From contig DDOT01000177.1 in assembly GCA_002341815.1 (NCBI GenBank), forward strand, positions 1,920 through 19,931: a stretch of DNA of 18,012 nucleotides, given 5' to 3'. Shown in pieces: positions 1 to 7,384 of this stretch. Position numbers and translations under genes: made by a program. A model generated the notes under the pieces. That model did no database searches, was not told the origin of the DNA, and saw only the letters and a list, made by a program, of their open reading frames with translations. Origin of the DNA: Thiobacillus sp. UBA2487. Its GTDB lineage: Bacteria; Pseudomonadota; Gammaproteobacteria; Burkholderiales; Sulfuriferulaceae. Position 1 is the first letter of the stretch, and each line of letters starts with the position of its first letter.

Positions 1-2235
1 ATGTCGGATGGCCGCACCCATGCGGGTGGCCAGTCGACCGGACAAGCCGCCGATAATGCCTCGCGCCTTGGCATTAAACGGCTCGTCAAAGCCTTTGATG
101 GTGTAATAACTCACGTTATCACGGTATTTCGACGCGAATCCGGCCAGACTATACGGATCTCCCACCGCATCCAGACTTTCGGCAAACAGCAACATCGCCG
201 CCTTGATCCGGTCGACAACCCGCCCGCCTTCTTCGCAAGGCTGCATAATCGACGTCGACAAATCGGCCAACAAGGTTACCGCCGTATCACGGGTTTGTAC
301 GCGCCGTTGCCGGTAAATCGCGGCGGCGGGCGATGTGCCGCGTTTTTTTTCTACCACATACGCCAGTGCTGCATCCCAATCCAGTTCTTCACCATCAAAT
401 TGGCGACGCAGCGGTGCCATACGCTGCGGTTTTTGCGCCTGAATCGCATTTTTCAAACGTTTTAATGCAGCCGCATGCTGTTCAAGCAGGCGATCGGCCG
501 CAGCCATATCGGTTTCATGTAATATTTTTTCTTGCACCCAGGCCCACTGGCGTTTATAGCGATTATCGCGGTAATCCCATTCTGGATAAGGTTTGCCTTT
601 TTCGCTATATTCCGGACCTTTGGCCCGCCCTTGCACGTGCACGGGTTGTGGTATGCCAACCCCGACCCGTCCACCCGATCCGGCGGTATTTTCGGGGGGA
701 ATTTCCATATCAGGATCTTCACCAGCTGCATTTTTAGGAATATGGCTGGTTTCTTGCTGATCCTTTGCCGCTTGTTCTTCACCCGGTTTTTCTGCTGATT
801 CTGTCTCACGTTCGTCTGTTGCGGGATCTAAATCTCGACGCGGATACACCGGACGCGCGGCATTTGGCGCACGTCCCGGCAAATACGCCCATTGGCGCGC
901 CGATAATTTGATCGCCGGTAGCGACGTGGTGGCATACAACGTACACGCCAACTCCCAAGCGGTAACCAAGGTTGCTTCCGGCCGCAGCAAAGGCAAAAAC
1001 ACGTCAAATTCGGTTGAACCGACACAGCCATTGGTGTGCCAACGCAGCAATCGACGTGCCCAATCAACGTAGGTGCCCGCCACCCCTTCGGGCAGCGGCA
1101 TGGCATCCGCAGCAGCCAACATGCGGCTCAAATAGCCGGGGACTTGACGGCCGATCGCCGCATCAACCCGCGTGTCTTCACAGGCATCGAAAATCAATTG
1201 GAAGCGAATCATGTCGTCGCCATAGGCTGCGAACAGCGGGCGCCATGTGATGCGCTGCTCGGCATCCAGCGGCGGATGTTTCATGCCTGCACGCTGAAAT
1301 AACGCATCAATGTATCGCCGTTCATACGAGTAAAAGACCAAATGTCCACTGGCATGCAAGATCGACAGCATGGCAGTTTCCCGATCGGGCATGGCCAATG
1401 GCAGGTACAAACCCACGCCATCGGTTTCAACCAGTGCCCGCCCTTTATCCGGCGACCAGTCACTATCGTACAGATCAAAACCCATACCAAACCAGGCACG
1501 CAGAATCAACTGAAACAAACGATGGTGAGTGGCCAGACGGAAACCCGGCAAATTCTCCAGCAGCAGGGCCATGCTTTCTTCCGACTCAAGCCGAAAATAC
1601 GCTTCACCGCGCAATCGCCCAGCCTGTAAAATATCAGCACCCCGCTTCGCCCAGGGTACAACCGCCGCAGCGCCCAGTAAATCACGAACCCGAATCGCTC
1701 CGCACAAGTAAGTCCCCAGTGCCAGGCGGCGTTTTTCAAACAATTCCACGCTCGGCAGAGCCACTTCTTCAATACCGGTCACACCCAAGCCGCCGGCAAA
1801 ACCGTCTACCGGACAATTAAACCAGGCAATGCCGGAATCAAGATGTCGTCCGCACCATTCCAATCCCAGCGCGGCCCAACGCGCTTCACCCGCTGTTCCG
1901 AGTATTGCGAACGCCTGCGCCAGTTGATCCATAAACCCGTTCAAGGCTTTCCATGATCCGCGCCATGCGACAAATTGCATGGCTTGCCGGGTCCAGATAC
2001 GGGCATCCGCGCACGCCGCCACAGCCGTTTGGCTACCGCGAATGAATGCCTTGCCTGCATCACGATCATGTTCGAACAACGCTTTACAAGCACGCAACCA
2101 TTCCAGCGCGACATCATCGCCTGATTGCTGCACAGCGGGCAATGCCAAGCTTGCATCACGATGCGCAACAAAACTGATGGCCTCAAGATCCACCAAAATC
2201 TGTTGAATATCCGCCAGGATTTGCAAATCAGCCAA
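1..2235 (-). CDS. cbbO: CbbO/NorD-type von Willebrand factor A protein (C-terminus cut by the window edge)
   Basis: The frame is open for 745 codons from 2235 to the left edge with no stop. Members of this family act with a CbbQ/NorQ AAA+ ATPase to activate or mature a target enzyme (Rubisco for CbbO, nitric oxide reductase for NorD). Visible family signs are an EDTRVDA motif in the middle, a charged Glu/Lys-rich linker, a YPEWDYR motif, and near the end a VWA domain with the metal-site motif DLSTS (Asp at about residue 658) and the later TRMGAAIRH segment carrying the third metal-site Thr. The length before the VWA domain suits CbbO (about 750-800 aa) better than the shorter NorD; this is inference. 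No ATG is near the start. I chose TTG at 2235, just after an in-frame stop, with GAGAG upstream; it overlaps the cbbQ stop by a few bases, which implies coupling. About 100 residues of the C-terminus are probably missing. Confidence 0.85.
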   Translation of the reverse strand, partial: MADLQILADIQQILVDLEAISFVAHRDASLALPAVQQSGDDVALEWLRACKALFEHDRDAGKAFIRGSQTAVAACADARIWTRQAMQFVAWRGSWKALNGFMDQLAQAFAILGTAGEARWAALGLEWCGRHLDSGIAWFNCPVDGFAGGLGVTGIEEVALPSVELFEKRRLALGTYLCGAIRVRDLLGAAAVVPWAKRGADILQAGRLRGEAYFRLESEESMALLLENLPGFRLATHHRLFQLILRAWFGMGFDLYDSDWSPDKGRALVETDGVGLYLPLAMPDRETAMLSILHASGHLVFYSYERRYIDALFQRAGMKHPPLDAEQRITWRPLFAAYGDDMIRFQLIFDACEDTRVDAAIGRQVPGYLSRMLAAADAMPLPEGVAGTYVDWARRLLRWHTNGCVGSTEFDVFLPLLRPEATLVTAWELACTLYATTSLPAIKLSARQWAYLPGRAPNAARPVYPRRDLDPATDERETESAEKPGEEQAAKDQQETSHIPKNAAGEDPDMEIPPENTAGSGGRVGVGIPQPVHVQGRAKGPEYSEKGKPYPEWDYRDNRYKRQWAWVQEKILHETDMAAADRLLEQHAAALKRLKNAIQAQKPQRMAPLRRQFDGEELDWDAALAYVVEKKRGTSPAAAIYRQRRVQTRDTAVTLLADLSTSIMQPCEEGGRVVDRIKAAMLLFAESLDAVGDPYSLAGFASKYRDNVSYYTIKGFDEPFNAKARGIIGGLSGRLATRMGAAIRH

Positions 2236-3076
2236 AGTGCGCTCTCACAATTTCCATCAACGCGTCCGCCAATTCCGCATCGTCGGTTACCGGACTTACC
2301 AGTGCAGCCCGACAAGCCTCTACAGCCGGCAGTCCCGAAGCGATCAGATTAGCGGCATACACCAAGGCACGGGTTGATGTGGCTTCATCCAGACCATGAT
2401 CTTTCAGCGCGCGCGCGCGTTGACCCACAGCCACCAATTTTTCAATTTGCTCGGCAGTCAACCCATCTGCTTCAGCGGCAATAATCTTGCGCTCGATCTC
2501 GGGTTTTGGATAGTCAAAATTGATGCCGACAAACCGCTGTTTGGTGGATGGTTTCAGGTCTTTCAACACGGTTTGGTAACCCGGGTTGTACGAAATAACC
2601 AACATGAAATCTTCATGCGCTTCGATTTCCTGACCCTTTTTTTCCAACGGTAATTGCCGACGGTGGTCGGTCAATGGGTGAATAATCACCGTGCTGTCAG
2701 TTCGCGCCTCAACAATTTCATCCAGATAACAGATCGCACCGGCTTTAACGGCGCGGGTCAACGGGCCATCTTGCCAGACGGTCTGATCGCCCTCCAGCAA
2801 AAACCGTCCAACCAAATCGGAGCTGGTCAGGTCTTCATGACAAGAAACCGTAACCAACGGTCGTTGCAAACGCCACGCCATGTATTCCAAAAAACGGGTT
2901 TTGCCACAACCGGTCGGGCCTTTCAACATCACGGGCAACCGTTTGCGCCACGCTGCTTCAAAAATGGTAATTTCGTTACCTTGCGGTTCATAAAACGGAC
3001 CGTCCGTTTCTTGTTCAACGGGTGCCTGAATAATATCGCGTTCAACCCCGCGCAAACGATTCAAAAAACCTTTCAT
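2228..3076 (-). CDS. cbbQ: CbbQ/NorQ-type MoxR-family AAA+ ATPase
   Basis: A 282-aa AAA+ ATPase of the MoxR clade, the ring-forming motor partner of the VWA protein encoded next to it. The Walker A motif GPTGCGKT lies at about residues 54-61. The Walker B segment CYLDEI lies near residue 115-120. The sensor region [10 protein letters not shown] and the [16 protein letters not shown] segment are typical of the CbbQ/NorQ subgroup. The length matches the family (about 265-285 aa). The ATG overlaps the TGA of the upstream 137-aa gene (ATGA), and GGAG stands a few bases before it, so the three genes 3486 to 1 are probably one operon. CbbQ and NorQ cannot be told apart reliably by eye. No Rubisco (cbbLS) or norCB gene is in the window, so the client is unknown. 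Confidence 0.93.
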   Translation of the reverse strand: MKGFLNRLRGVERDIIQAPVEQETDGPFYEPQGNEITIFEAAWRKRLPVMLKGPTGCGKTRFLEYMAWRLQRPLVTVSCHEDLTSSDLVGRFLLEGDQTVWQDGPLTRAVKAGAICYLDEIVEARTDSTVIIHPLTDHRRQLPLEKKGQEIEAHEDFMLVISYNPGYQTVLKDLKPSTKQRFVGINFDYPKPEIERKIIAAEADGLTAEQIEKLVAVGQRARALKDHGLDEATSTRALVYAANLIASGLPAVEACRAALVSPVTDDAELADALMEIVRAHFG

Positions 3077-3486
3077 AGCATCTCCAAACGCGATTCACGC
3101 ATACAGCGTGTTTTCATGAACAGGAAAATATGACGCAATGTGCGAACTGTCATTTTGTGCGGGTGCACTGGCAATGCATCTGCCCGATCCATGGTCAGGC
3201 AATTGTGGTAGTACACCAATTCACGGCAATTATCGCGAATGGTATTCCATGACGGATCGCCTTTGACCAAAATCTTGAAGGATTCGAGCAAATCATCATC
3301 AGGGCCGGGCACATCCGCTTCACCCACATCCTGAATATACCCCACAATCAATTGCTTAACCAACTGCATGGCCTGTTCGACCAAAGCAGCCAGCTCGGGT
3401 TGCTCTCCGGCATTCACGGAAATTTCGTATTCACGAATGCGTTGATCGACGATTTCAAAACATTGTTGCAATTCTGGATGGTTCAT
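3073..3486 (-). CDS. Unknown 137-aa protein, first gene of the cbbQ/cbbO-like operon
   Basis: I do not recognise this family. It is a soluble, mostly helical-looking protein with no signal peptide or membrane segment. The N-terminal half is acidic and ends in a [10 protein letters not shown] segment. The C-terminal third is basic ([20 protein letters not shown]) with two Cys residues spread through the second half and no metal-binding CxxC pair. The start is ATG at 3486; the ribosome binding site is weak. The TGA stop overlaps the cbbQ ATG by four bases, strong evidence that it is expressed and that it is co-produced with the ATPase. A role as an adaptor or accessory factor for the CbbQ/CbbO machine is inference from position alone. 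Confidence 0.75.
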   Translation of the reverse strand: MNHPELQQCFEIVDQRIREYEISVNAGEQPELAALVEQAMQLVKQLIVGYIQDVGEADVPGPDDDLLESFKILVKGDPSWNTIRDNCRELVYYHNCLTMDRADALPVHPHKMTVRTLRHIFLFMKTRCMRESRLEML

Positions 3487-3587
3487 CTGACTAGACCCGA
3501 TTCACGTTTAATACTACAATCAAAAGACAACAGCGTACGATATATCCGATTATTTTACTCAACTTTAACCATAAATGGAATGACAAC

Positions 3588-3911
3588 ATGAAAAAGCTGG
3601 TCAAGCAAGTCAAACTCAACAATCTCGAATTCAATGCCAATCGCGATCCGGCCGTTTATCGCCGTTGTGCCAATGAGGCATTCCGTATTCAAGCGGTGGT
3701 TGAAGCGACTGGCGCCGTCGAATGCACACTCACAGATGCCAATGGCGCCGTGTTGCACAAACAATCTGTGTCGGCCCCCGGCACCTACAGCCATGAAATC
3801 AGTTTCCCCACCCCCGGCATCCGACTGGTAACACTGAATGTCAACGGCGCCGGCCAAAGCTTCAGCAAAGACCTGCGGCTGGATGTCATGGAACACGCTT
3901 GGCACGGCTAA
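3588..3911 (+). CDS. Unknown 107-aa beta-rich protein divergent from the cbbQ operon
   Basis: I do not recognise this family. The start ATG at 3588 has GGA about 10 bases upstream. The first 30 residues are basic (MKKLVKQVKLNN). The rest alternates short hydrophobic strands with turns (for example AVECTLTDANGAVLHKQ and GIRLVTLNVNGAGQSF), which suggests an immunoglobulin-like beta sandwich. There is no signal peptide, so it is probably cytoplasmic. Two Cys residues are present. It is transcribed away from the 137-aa/cbbQ/cbbO genes across a 101-base AT-rich spacer that probably carries both promoters, so co-regulation is plausible. Codon use resembles its neighbours. A 15-base tandem duplication covers its stop codon. 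Confidence 0.7.
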   Translation: MKKLVKQVKLNNLEFNANRDPAVYRRCANEAFRIQAVVEATGAVECTLTDANGAVLHKQSVSAPGTYSHEISFPTPGIRLVTLNVNGAGQSFSKDLRLDVMEHAWHG

Positions 3912-3932
3912 AACACACACGGCTAAAACACA
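3903..3932 (+). repeat. Perfect 15-base tandem duplication across a stop codon
   Basis: The 15-base unit CACGGCTAAAACACA at 3903-3917 is repeated exactly at 3918-3932. The first copy contains the last two codons and the TAA stop of the 107-aa gene. Because the unit is a multiple of three, the second copy supplies a second in-frame TAA. It looks like a recent replication slip. Confidence 0.9.
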
Positions 3933-4139
3933 TGAATTATCCCCCACATGATCGCGCGATGTTGATCTGACAAAACAAGTGGCAAGACGCAATTCTTGCA
4001 GCCTGAAAAACCGTCAATCAAACCAGTGATCATGCGGGGTGCGACAGAAGCGCCTGATGTCATGAGGGTTGCAGCCAACACACCACAGCGAGGAAACCTG
4101 CGGATCTTTCAACCCGATCTTTTTGGTTGTTTGCCGCAC

Positions 4140-4556
4140 TCACCCACGCGTTATGTGCTGGCACCATGCTTGCCACGCAGTTGATTTTGCTTGCGGGTTA
4201 CGCAACATTTCGACCAAAGAAGGGGCCGCCAGCGCCTGCAAACCATGCGACATACAATCAACTGGCGGAGCGCCATCACTCAACCACCAGTACCAATCCG
4301 CTTTGTTGGCGACCAACCACGCCGGCAGATCAGACAGCGCGGTTTGTATCGCATCATGGGACCGCCATTGAAACGCCAATACCATGTTGTCCAGCAACCG
4401 TAATGCCATACCTTCTGGCGCCGCTGATCCCAGTGCCACACCCGTTTGACCCTCTGCGGTCGTGACGCATCGCACCCATACCATCGGCGCCGGCGCCACG
4501 CGCACGCGCCACAGCGGTTGCAGTTCCAGCACGTCCAATGCTCGTTTATTCAACAC
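4140..4556 (-). CDS. holD: Probable DNA polymerase III psi subunit (HolD)
   Basis: A 138-aa protein whose C-terminal part (SLVEMLRNPQAKSTAWQAWC, followed by QH) resembles the end of E. coli HolD (ALTDLRANPTARAALWQQIC) as I recall it. The N-terminus (LDVLELQPLWRVR) resembles the HolD clamp-loader binding segment (LQQLGITQWSLRR). Psi links the clamp loader to chi and so to SSB at the replication fork. The position supports the call: E. coli holD is also next to rimI, although there it lies upstream. Here it lies downstream of rimI and overlaps its TAA by 11 bases. The start is GTG at 4556, preceded by GGAG at a good distance. The middle is divergent and Trp-rich (DWYWWLSDG). The family is weakly conserved, so the call rests on short matches plus synteny. 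No clear terminator follows. Confidence 0.72.
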   Translation of the reverse strand: MLNKRALDVLELQPLWRVRVAPAPMVWVRCVTTAEGQTGVALGSAAPEGMALRLLDNMVLAFQWRSHDAIQTALSDLPAWLVANKADWYWWLSDGAPPVDCMSHGLQALAAPSLVEMLRNPQAKSTAWQAWCQHITRG

Positions 4557-4992
4557 CTTGCCACTCCAATACCATCAGCAATGCATCCTCACGCCCATGC
4601 GCTGCCGGGTAATAACCTTTACGCAAGCCGACTTGCTGAAAGCCTTCCGCCAAATACAATTGCCTGGCTACCCGATTGGACGGTCTGACTTCCAGCCACA
4701 TCGACACAAACCCGGAATCACGCGCACAATCAATCAGTCGATGCAGCATGGCCCTGCCGTAACCATTGCCTTGCATGACCGGCACAACCGTTAAATTCAA
4801 TAAATGCGCTTCATCAACAACCGCCATCATCACTGCGTAGGCCACAATCAGACCCTGTTCTTCGTAGACGCAGCAGCGATAACCCGCCAGCATCGAATCA
4901 AGGAAATTACCGGCAGTCCATGGAAATTCATAACTTTGCGCATCGATCGCCGCAATTGTTTCCAACTCAGACCGACGCATGGCACGAAACAT
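4546..4992 (-). CDS. rimI: Ribosomal protein bS18 alanine N-acetyltransferase RimI
   Basis: A 148-aa GNAT acetyltransferase. RimI transfers acetyl from acetyl-CoA to the N-terminal Ala of ribosomal protein S18. The acetyl-CoA binding motif QGNGYG is at residues 74-79. The family segment LEVRPSN contains Glu101, and QLYLAEGF contains Tyr113; these match the proposed catalytic pair of E. coli RimI. The C-terminal GYYPAAHGREDALLM is also characteristic. The length equals that of E. coli RimI. The ATG follows the tsaB stop directly (TGAATG), so translation is coupled, and the 3' end overlaps the holD-like start. It belongs to a five-gene minus-strand unit that begins at 6433. Confidence 0.96.
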   Translation of the reverse strand: MFRAMRRSELETIAAIDAQSYEFPWTAGNFLDSMLAGYRCCVYEEQGLIVAYAVMMAVVDEAHLLNLTVVPVMQGNGYGRAMLHRLIDCARDSGFVSMWLEVRPSNRVARQLYLAEGFQQVGLRKGYYPAAHGREDALLMVLEWQGVE

Positions 4993-5664
4993 TCAGCGCT
5001 CGCAAATCTTGCGCGCCACGCGGTCACGCACGTAGAGCGGTGCCACCAGCGCAGCATCCTGCACGCGTCCGGCGCGCCAATCATCCGCTGCCAGCTCGGC
5101 GATACGCAATGCGTGCGGAAAACGCTCGGTTTGCACCTGTGTTAATTGCTGGCCCAAGCGCGCAAACAATTGGTCCTGGTAAGCAACGAAACCGCTGCCA
5201 CACCCCAACCATCCCTCTCCCGGCGGCAGCGGGGTCTCATCTGCCCGACAAACCACCGGCGAAATCACCGCTTGCCAACCGTCATCGGTGGAGTGCCATG
5301 CCGCGTAATAGACTTCTCCCATACGCGCGTCCTGACAGGTTACGACCCGCACATCATCACGCCGCCCCAAAGCGAGCAAACTTGAAATTGCAATCACTGG
5401 CAAATCCAGCCCGAATGCCAAACCTTGCGCAACCGAGCAGGCTATTCGCACACCTGTGAATGATCCGGGACCACTGCCAAACGCCACAGCATCCAGCGCA
5501 GACATAGCCACACCGGCTTCTGCCAGCAGTTGTTGGCACTGCGGCAACAACAAGGTGGAATGGCGTTGTCCTGCCAGCTCGCAACGCTCGGTGATTTGTC
5601 CGTCCAGCCACAATGCGGCCGAACAATATTCGGTGGCCGTTTCCACCGCCAGTATTTTTGCCAT
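4993..5664 (-). CDS. tsaB: tRNA threonylcarbamoyladenosine biosynthesis protein TsaB
   Basis: A 223-aa ASKHA-fold protein (formerly YeaZ). TsaB forms a complex with TsaD and TsaE that transfers threonylcarbamoyl to A37 of ANN-decoding tRNAs; it is normally essential. The N-terminal ILAVETATEYCSAAL motif and the signature GSGPGSFTG at residues 63-71, continuing VRIACSVAQGLA, are clear. The C-terminal ALVAPLYVRDRVA is also typical. The length is normal (E. coli 231 aa). The ATG sits directly behind the stop of the HIRAN gene (TGAATG), and the same arrangement is found at its own 3' end with rimI. Joint location with rimI is common in proteobacteria. Confidence 0.96.
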   Translation of the reverse strand: MAKILAVETATEYCSAALWLDGQITERCELAGQRHSTLLLPQCQQLLAEAGVAMSALDAVAFGSGPGSFTGVRIACSVAQGLAFGLDLPVIAISSLLALGRRDDVRVVTCQDARMGEVYYAAWHSTDDGWQAVISPVVCRADETPLPPGEGWLGCGSGFVAYQDQLFARLGQQLTQVQTERFPHALRIAELAADDWRAGRVQDAALVAPLYVRDRVARKICER

Positions 5665-6081
5665 TCAGTGCGCTACCGTTTCATCAATTTCAAACACTAT
5701 CTGTCGTCGCCGTGTCCGTGTCAAACTTACGATATGGCCATCCAGCCGGGCACCATGATCCAGCAAACGCGCCACATCGACATTCTCTGCCCGTGGCACA
5801 TAGCCCAACAAATGCCCTTGCCAAAGTACCCGCACGGCACGTGTATCAAACGCGTTATCAGGCTCGCGCAACAACACCAGTGCATCACCCTGTTTTAGCT
5901 GATCCCACACTTGCTTGCCATCATAATAACGGAAACCGGCCAAACGCGACGTTTGCAACAACAAGCGGGACACCGGTTGATCGGCGCGCGCCCCATCCAT
6001 CCATCCCGCGCACAGCAGCAAACACACCAAAATCAGCGCGCGCCCAAGCGTGCCGTCAGTAGCTGATCGAACGCCAATCAT
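5665..6081 (-). CDS. Exported HIRAN-domain protein
   Basis: A 138-aa protein with an N-terminal signal sequence: a hydrophobic core (ALILVCLLLCAG, about residues 15-26) and a possible cleavage site after ARA near residue 33. The remainder, about residues 39-135, fits a HIRAN domain: SRLAGFRYYDG, then GDALVLLREPDNAFDTRAVRV and LLGYVPRAENVDVARLLDHG. In other proteins HIRAN domains bind DNA ends or accompany helicases; standalone bacterial copies have no well-known function. The start ATG at 6081 overlaps the end of the DsrE-like gene by 26 bases. The 3' end abuts tsaB. The export signal is seen in sequence; what it binds in the periplasm is unknown. Confidence 0.85.
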   Translation of the reverse strand: MIGVRSATDGTLGRALILVCLLLCAGWMDGARADQPVSRLLLQTSRLAGFRYYDGKQVWDQLKQGDALVLLREPDNAFDTRAVRVLWQGHLLGYVPRAENVDVARLLDHGARLDGHIVSLTRTRRRQIVFEIDETVAH

Positions 6082-6433
6082 CGTCCATCACGCGTGAAAT
6101 ATAGGCAGCGCCGCCAGCCACCCCGCTACATTCAGGAATTAAATCATGCTCGGTGACCCCATTGGCATCCAGCGCCCCGCCACACGCATAAAAGCGTACG
6201 CCCAGTTCTGCCGCATCTTGCATAAAACGATACACCGACTTCACTTTATTGTCAGAAGGGTAAATGCCATCTGCCACCCCATTGCGTAACAATTTAACGG
6301 CAGAGCTGGCAAAAAAGACCTCCACCTCCACATCCATCGCTGCCGCCGATGCCGCCTGAAAAAACGGCGTTCCGCACAAATGCGGATTATCGGGGCTAAT
6401 TGTCAACAACATGATAACCAATTTGTCTGCCAT
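6056..6433 (-). CDS. DsrE/DsrF-like family protein
   Basis: A 125-aa cytoplasmic protein starting MADKLVIMLLT. I chose ATG 6433 over the upstream in-frame ATG at 6484 because GGAGGAAG lies at ideal spacing before it and the fold begins there. The sequence follows the DsrE fold: strand 1, an FFQAASAAAMDVEVEVFF segment, then GVRFYACGGALDANG with Cys84 at the position where sulfur-carrying DsrE/TusD proteins hold their active Cys, and a Gly/Ala-rich end with Cys102. Some family members relay sulfur; many have no known role. It is the first gene of the unit leading to tsaB, rimI and holD, and is divergent from purL over a 99-base spacer containing an AT-rich tract (about 6491-6520) likely to hold promoters. 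Confidence 0.82.
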   Translation of the reverse strand: MADKLVIMLLTISPDNPHLCGTPFFQAASAAAMDVEVEVFFASSAVKLLRNGVADGIYPSDNKVKSVYRFMQDAAELGVRFYACGGALDANGVTEHDLIPECSGVAGGAAYISRVMDDDWRSISY

Positions 6434-6532
6434 GTGATCTTCCTCCAGTTTTTGATGGGTACGCCGCCATTCTGTGTGCGGCAATCGCTCATTTTCGGTT
6501 AAAATTACATTTTATTTTACACACCCAGCATT

Positions 6533-7366
6533 ATGCCAGATTTCCTGTCTTTGCCCGGCAGTGCAGCAATTTCTGCGTTTCGTCTCGACAAACTGCGCAA
6601 GTCCTTGCCCGAATACGCGTGTCAGGGCGCCTTGTACTGGCATTTTATCGAATGGCGCAGCACCCCCGATAGCGCCGCAATGTCTACCTTGCAGCAACTG
6701 CTGACCTATGGCGACACCACCCAACCGCCCGCATCAGACAACCTGCTGCTGGTCACCCCGCGCATCGGCACCATTTCGCCCTGGTCTTCCAAAGCCACGG
6801 ACATCGCACATTCTTGCGGGCTTGACGCGGTTATTCGCATTGAACGCGGGACGGCATGGTATTTCAGTCGACACGACGGTCAACCGCTCGATCACACAGA
6901 CCGCATGCGTATTGCCCCACATATTCATGACCGCATGACCGAATCTGTCCTGGACAATCTCGACGCAGCGCGTCAATTGTTTATCCATTTGCCGCCCCAA
7001 CCGCTCAATACCACAGACATCCAGCAAGGGGGGCGCGCAGCGTTGGTTGACGCCAATCGCGCTATGGGGTTGGCGTTGTCCGACGACGAAATTGATTACC
7101 TGACCGAACAATTCAGCCGCATGGGGCGCAATCCGACCGATGTCGAATTAATGATGTTTGCCCAAGCCAATTCGGAACATTGCCGACACAAAATTTTTAA
7201 TGCCAGTTGGACGATCGATGGCCAAGCGCAAAACCAGAGCTTGTTTGGTATGATCCGTACCACGCATGCCACGCGTCCGCAAAATACCATTATTGCCTAT
7301 TCCGACAATTCATCGGTGATTGCCGGCGCCAATATTGAACGGTTTTATCCCGATGCTGACGGCTAA
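6533..7366 (+). CDS. PurL N-terminal fragment, ends at the premature TAA
   Basis: The 277-aa product that would result if TAA at 7364-7366 is read as stop. It has the N-terminal domain ([16 protein letters not shown], then [20 protein letters not shown]) and the linker motif [20 protein letters not shown]. It stops inside the first catalytic domain, just before the nucleotide-binding ETHNHP segment. It would not be active alone. The start ATG at 6533 matches the family N-terminus; its ribosome binding site is poor. Confidence 0.6.
   Translation: MPDFLSLPGSAAISAFRLDKLRKSLPEYACQGALYWHFIEWRSTPDSAAMSTLQQLLTYGDTTQPPASDNLLLVTPRIGTISPWSSKATDIAHSCGLDAVIRIERGTAWYFSRHDGQPLDHTDRMRIAPHIHDRMTESVLDNLDAARQLFIHLPPQPLNTTDIQQGGRAALVDANRAMGLALSDDEIDYLTEQFSRMGRNPTDVELMMFAQANSEHCRHKIFNASWTIDGQAQNQSLFGMIRTTHATRPQNTIIAYSDNSSVIAGANIERFYPDADG
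7364..7366 (+). other. Nonsense codon inside purL
   Basis: TAA occupies the codon that is Arg in the E. coli GRYDFHQEPAHIL segment as I recall it. A single base change from CAA, GAA or AAA would produce it. The next base is T, which makes TAAT a strong stop context. Confidence 0.93.
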
Positions 7367-7384
7367 TATCGTCCACATCAGGCG

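Noticed and set aside
1..2315. Several open frames on both strands (for example 1-465 plus, 1281-1499 minus, 1941-2315 minus) that suggest a broken or multi-gene region.
   Set aside because: One minus-strand frame is open without interruption from 2235 to the edge and encodes a coherent VWA protein; the others are out-of-frame shadows with unnatural composition.
3555..3992. A 145-codon minus-strand open frame over the 107-aa gene.
   Set aside because: It is the antisense shadow of the plus-strand gene; it starts in the tandem duplication region and has no ribosome binding site.
4106..4124. A GATC...GATC stem followed by TTTTT as terminator of the 107-aa gene.
   Set aside because: The stem is only four to five pairs, about 190 bases after the stop codon; too weak to call.
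7364..7366. Stop-codon reassignment or programmed recoding as the explanation for the purL TAA.
   Set aside because: TAA ends other genes in this window normally (rimI, the 107-aa gene, DUF3106), and TAA is not a selenocysteine or pyrrolysine codon; the TAAT context is a strong stop. Error or mutation is simpler.
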